Shown here in pieces: positions 5,517 to 5,986 of a stretch of 5,986 bases of DNA. The first letter of the stretch is position 1; each line of letters opens with the position of its first letter. Origin of the DNA: Flavobacteriaceae bacterium (lineage in GTDB: Bacteria > Bacteroidota > Bacteroidia > Flavobacteriales > Flavobacteriaceae); contig JALZVC010000055.1 of NCBI GenBank assembly GCA_023301205.1, forward strand, positions 1 to 5,986, read 5' to 3'. Below the pieces are notes generated by a model, which saw nothing but the letters and a program-made list of their open reading frames with translations, searched no databases and was not told where the DNA came from. Position numbers and translations under genes: made by a program.

Positions 5517-5986
5517 ATGAACAGAAAAAAATTTATAAAATTAAGCAGCTTTCTAGCTATGGGTATTCTTACAGCACCTCATCTTGCTCTTAATTATAGT
5601 GTTACCCCTTTTGATAAAAATTTCTTGATAGGAAAAAGTGACTATCCCTTTACAGGACCTTCCTGGAAAATGGAAAAAGAAACCTATGACGCCTTTTTAA
5701 AAATGAAGGCAGCAGCCGCTAAAGAGGACATAAAAATCGAATCTGTCTCTGCCTACCGAAGTTTTGAGCGCCAAAAACAAATTTTTGAAGGTAAATACAA
5801 AAGATTCACGGCAACTGGTTTAGCACCATTAGACGCCATAAAAAAAATCATAGAATACTCAACTATCCCAGGAACATCGCGTCATCATTGGGGCACAGAT
5901 ATAGATATTATAGATGGTAATGGTATGCCTAGACCATCGAGTGTGCTACAAGCAAAACACTTTCACGGCACTGGCCCATTTTGTAA
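5517..5986 (+). CDS. M15 family (VanY-like) D-alanyl-D-alanine carboxypeptidase, N-terminal part only
   Basis: The frame is open from ATG 5517 to the right edge (156 complete codons). Residues 1-24 form an export signal with a Tat-like start (NRKKFIKLSSF, RK in place of RR), a hydrophobic stretch and PHLALN. The M15B core follows: SAYRSFERQKQIFEGKY (78-94), where R81 matches the substrate-binding Arg of the SxYR motif, and PGTSRHHWGTDIDI (118-131), matching the SxHxxGxAxD zinc motif with H123 and D130 as zinc ligands. The catalytic Glu and the third zinc ligand (His in a WH motif) would lie beyond the window. Such enzymes trim the terminal D-Ala of peptidoglycan stem peptides in the periplasm; whether the role here is wall remodelling or glycopeptide tolerance cannot be decided. 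The A-rich sequence before the ATG lacks a Shine-Dalgarno. The gene is divergent from the GNAT gene and has its own predicted promoter. Confidence 0.92.
   Translation, partial: MNRKKFIKLSSFLAMGILTAPHLALNYSVTPFDKNFLIGKSDYPFTGPSWKMEKETYDAFLKMKAAAAKEDIKIESVSAYRSFERQKQIFEGKYKRFTATGLAPLDAIKKIIEYSTIPGTSRHHWGTDIDIIDGNGMPRPSSVLQAKHFHGTGPFC

Overview
The window looks like chromosomal DNA from a marine-type member of Bacteroidota, class Flavobacteriia. The evidence is low GC, the absence of Shine-Dalgarno sequences before starts, promoter-like boxes of the Bacteroidota type (TTG about 19-23 bp before TAnnTTTG), and protein families typical of Flavobacteriaceae: DUF6702, small carboxypeptidase-regulatory-like secreted proteins, and a secreted M1 peptidase carrying GMEYP. 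A Dokdonia-like genus is a guess from general resemblance only. Coding density is very high, and no RNA gene, mobile element, CRISPR array or integration scar is visible. The only gaps without genes are 35 to 71 bp long.

Left two thirds (1-4286), minus strand: five genes read leftwards and probably form one transcription unit. In transcription order they are three tandem paralogous secreted proteins with an N-terminal carboxypeptidase-regulatory-like beta-sandwich (3468-4286, 2687-3475, 1927-2706), a secreted DUF6702 protein (1362-1871), and a secreted M1-family metallopeptidase (from 1301 to beyond the left edge). The first three overlap by 8 and 20 nt; the others are separated by 55 and 60 nt. 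The M1 gene is cut by the window edge exactly at the first two bases of the expected HExxH codons. All five products start with signal peptides, so this is an envelope module. The chemistry of the M1 enzyme is clear, while the roles of the four small proteins are unknown.

Right third (4358-5986): pepE (plus) encodes a cytoplasmic S51 dipeptidase with its Ser-Asp-His triad intact. It runs divergently from the minus-strand unit across a 71-bp intergenic region with plausible promoters for both directions. pepE converges on a GNAT acetyltransferase gene (minus), with their stop codons overlapping by 4 bp inside a short palindrome. The GNAT gene seems to start at TTG and is divergent from an M15 (VanY-like) D,D-carboxypeptidase-type gene (plus), which carries a Tat-like signal and is cut by the right edge.

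Overall the region is mostly ordinary housekeeping and envelope sequence rich in peptidases (M1, S51, M15). The part least explained by known biology is the block of three paralogs plus DUF6702 next to the M1 enzyme. I see no evidence for a defence, mobile or biosynthetic system.
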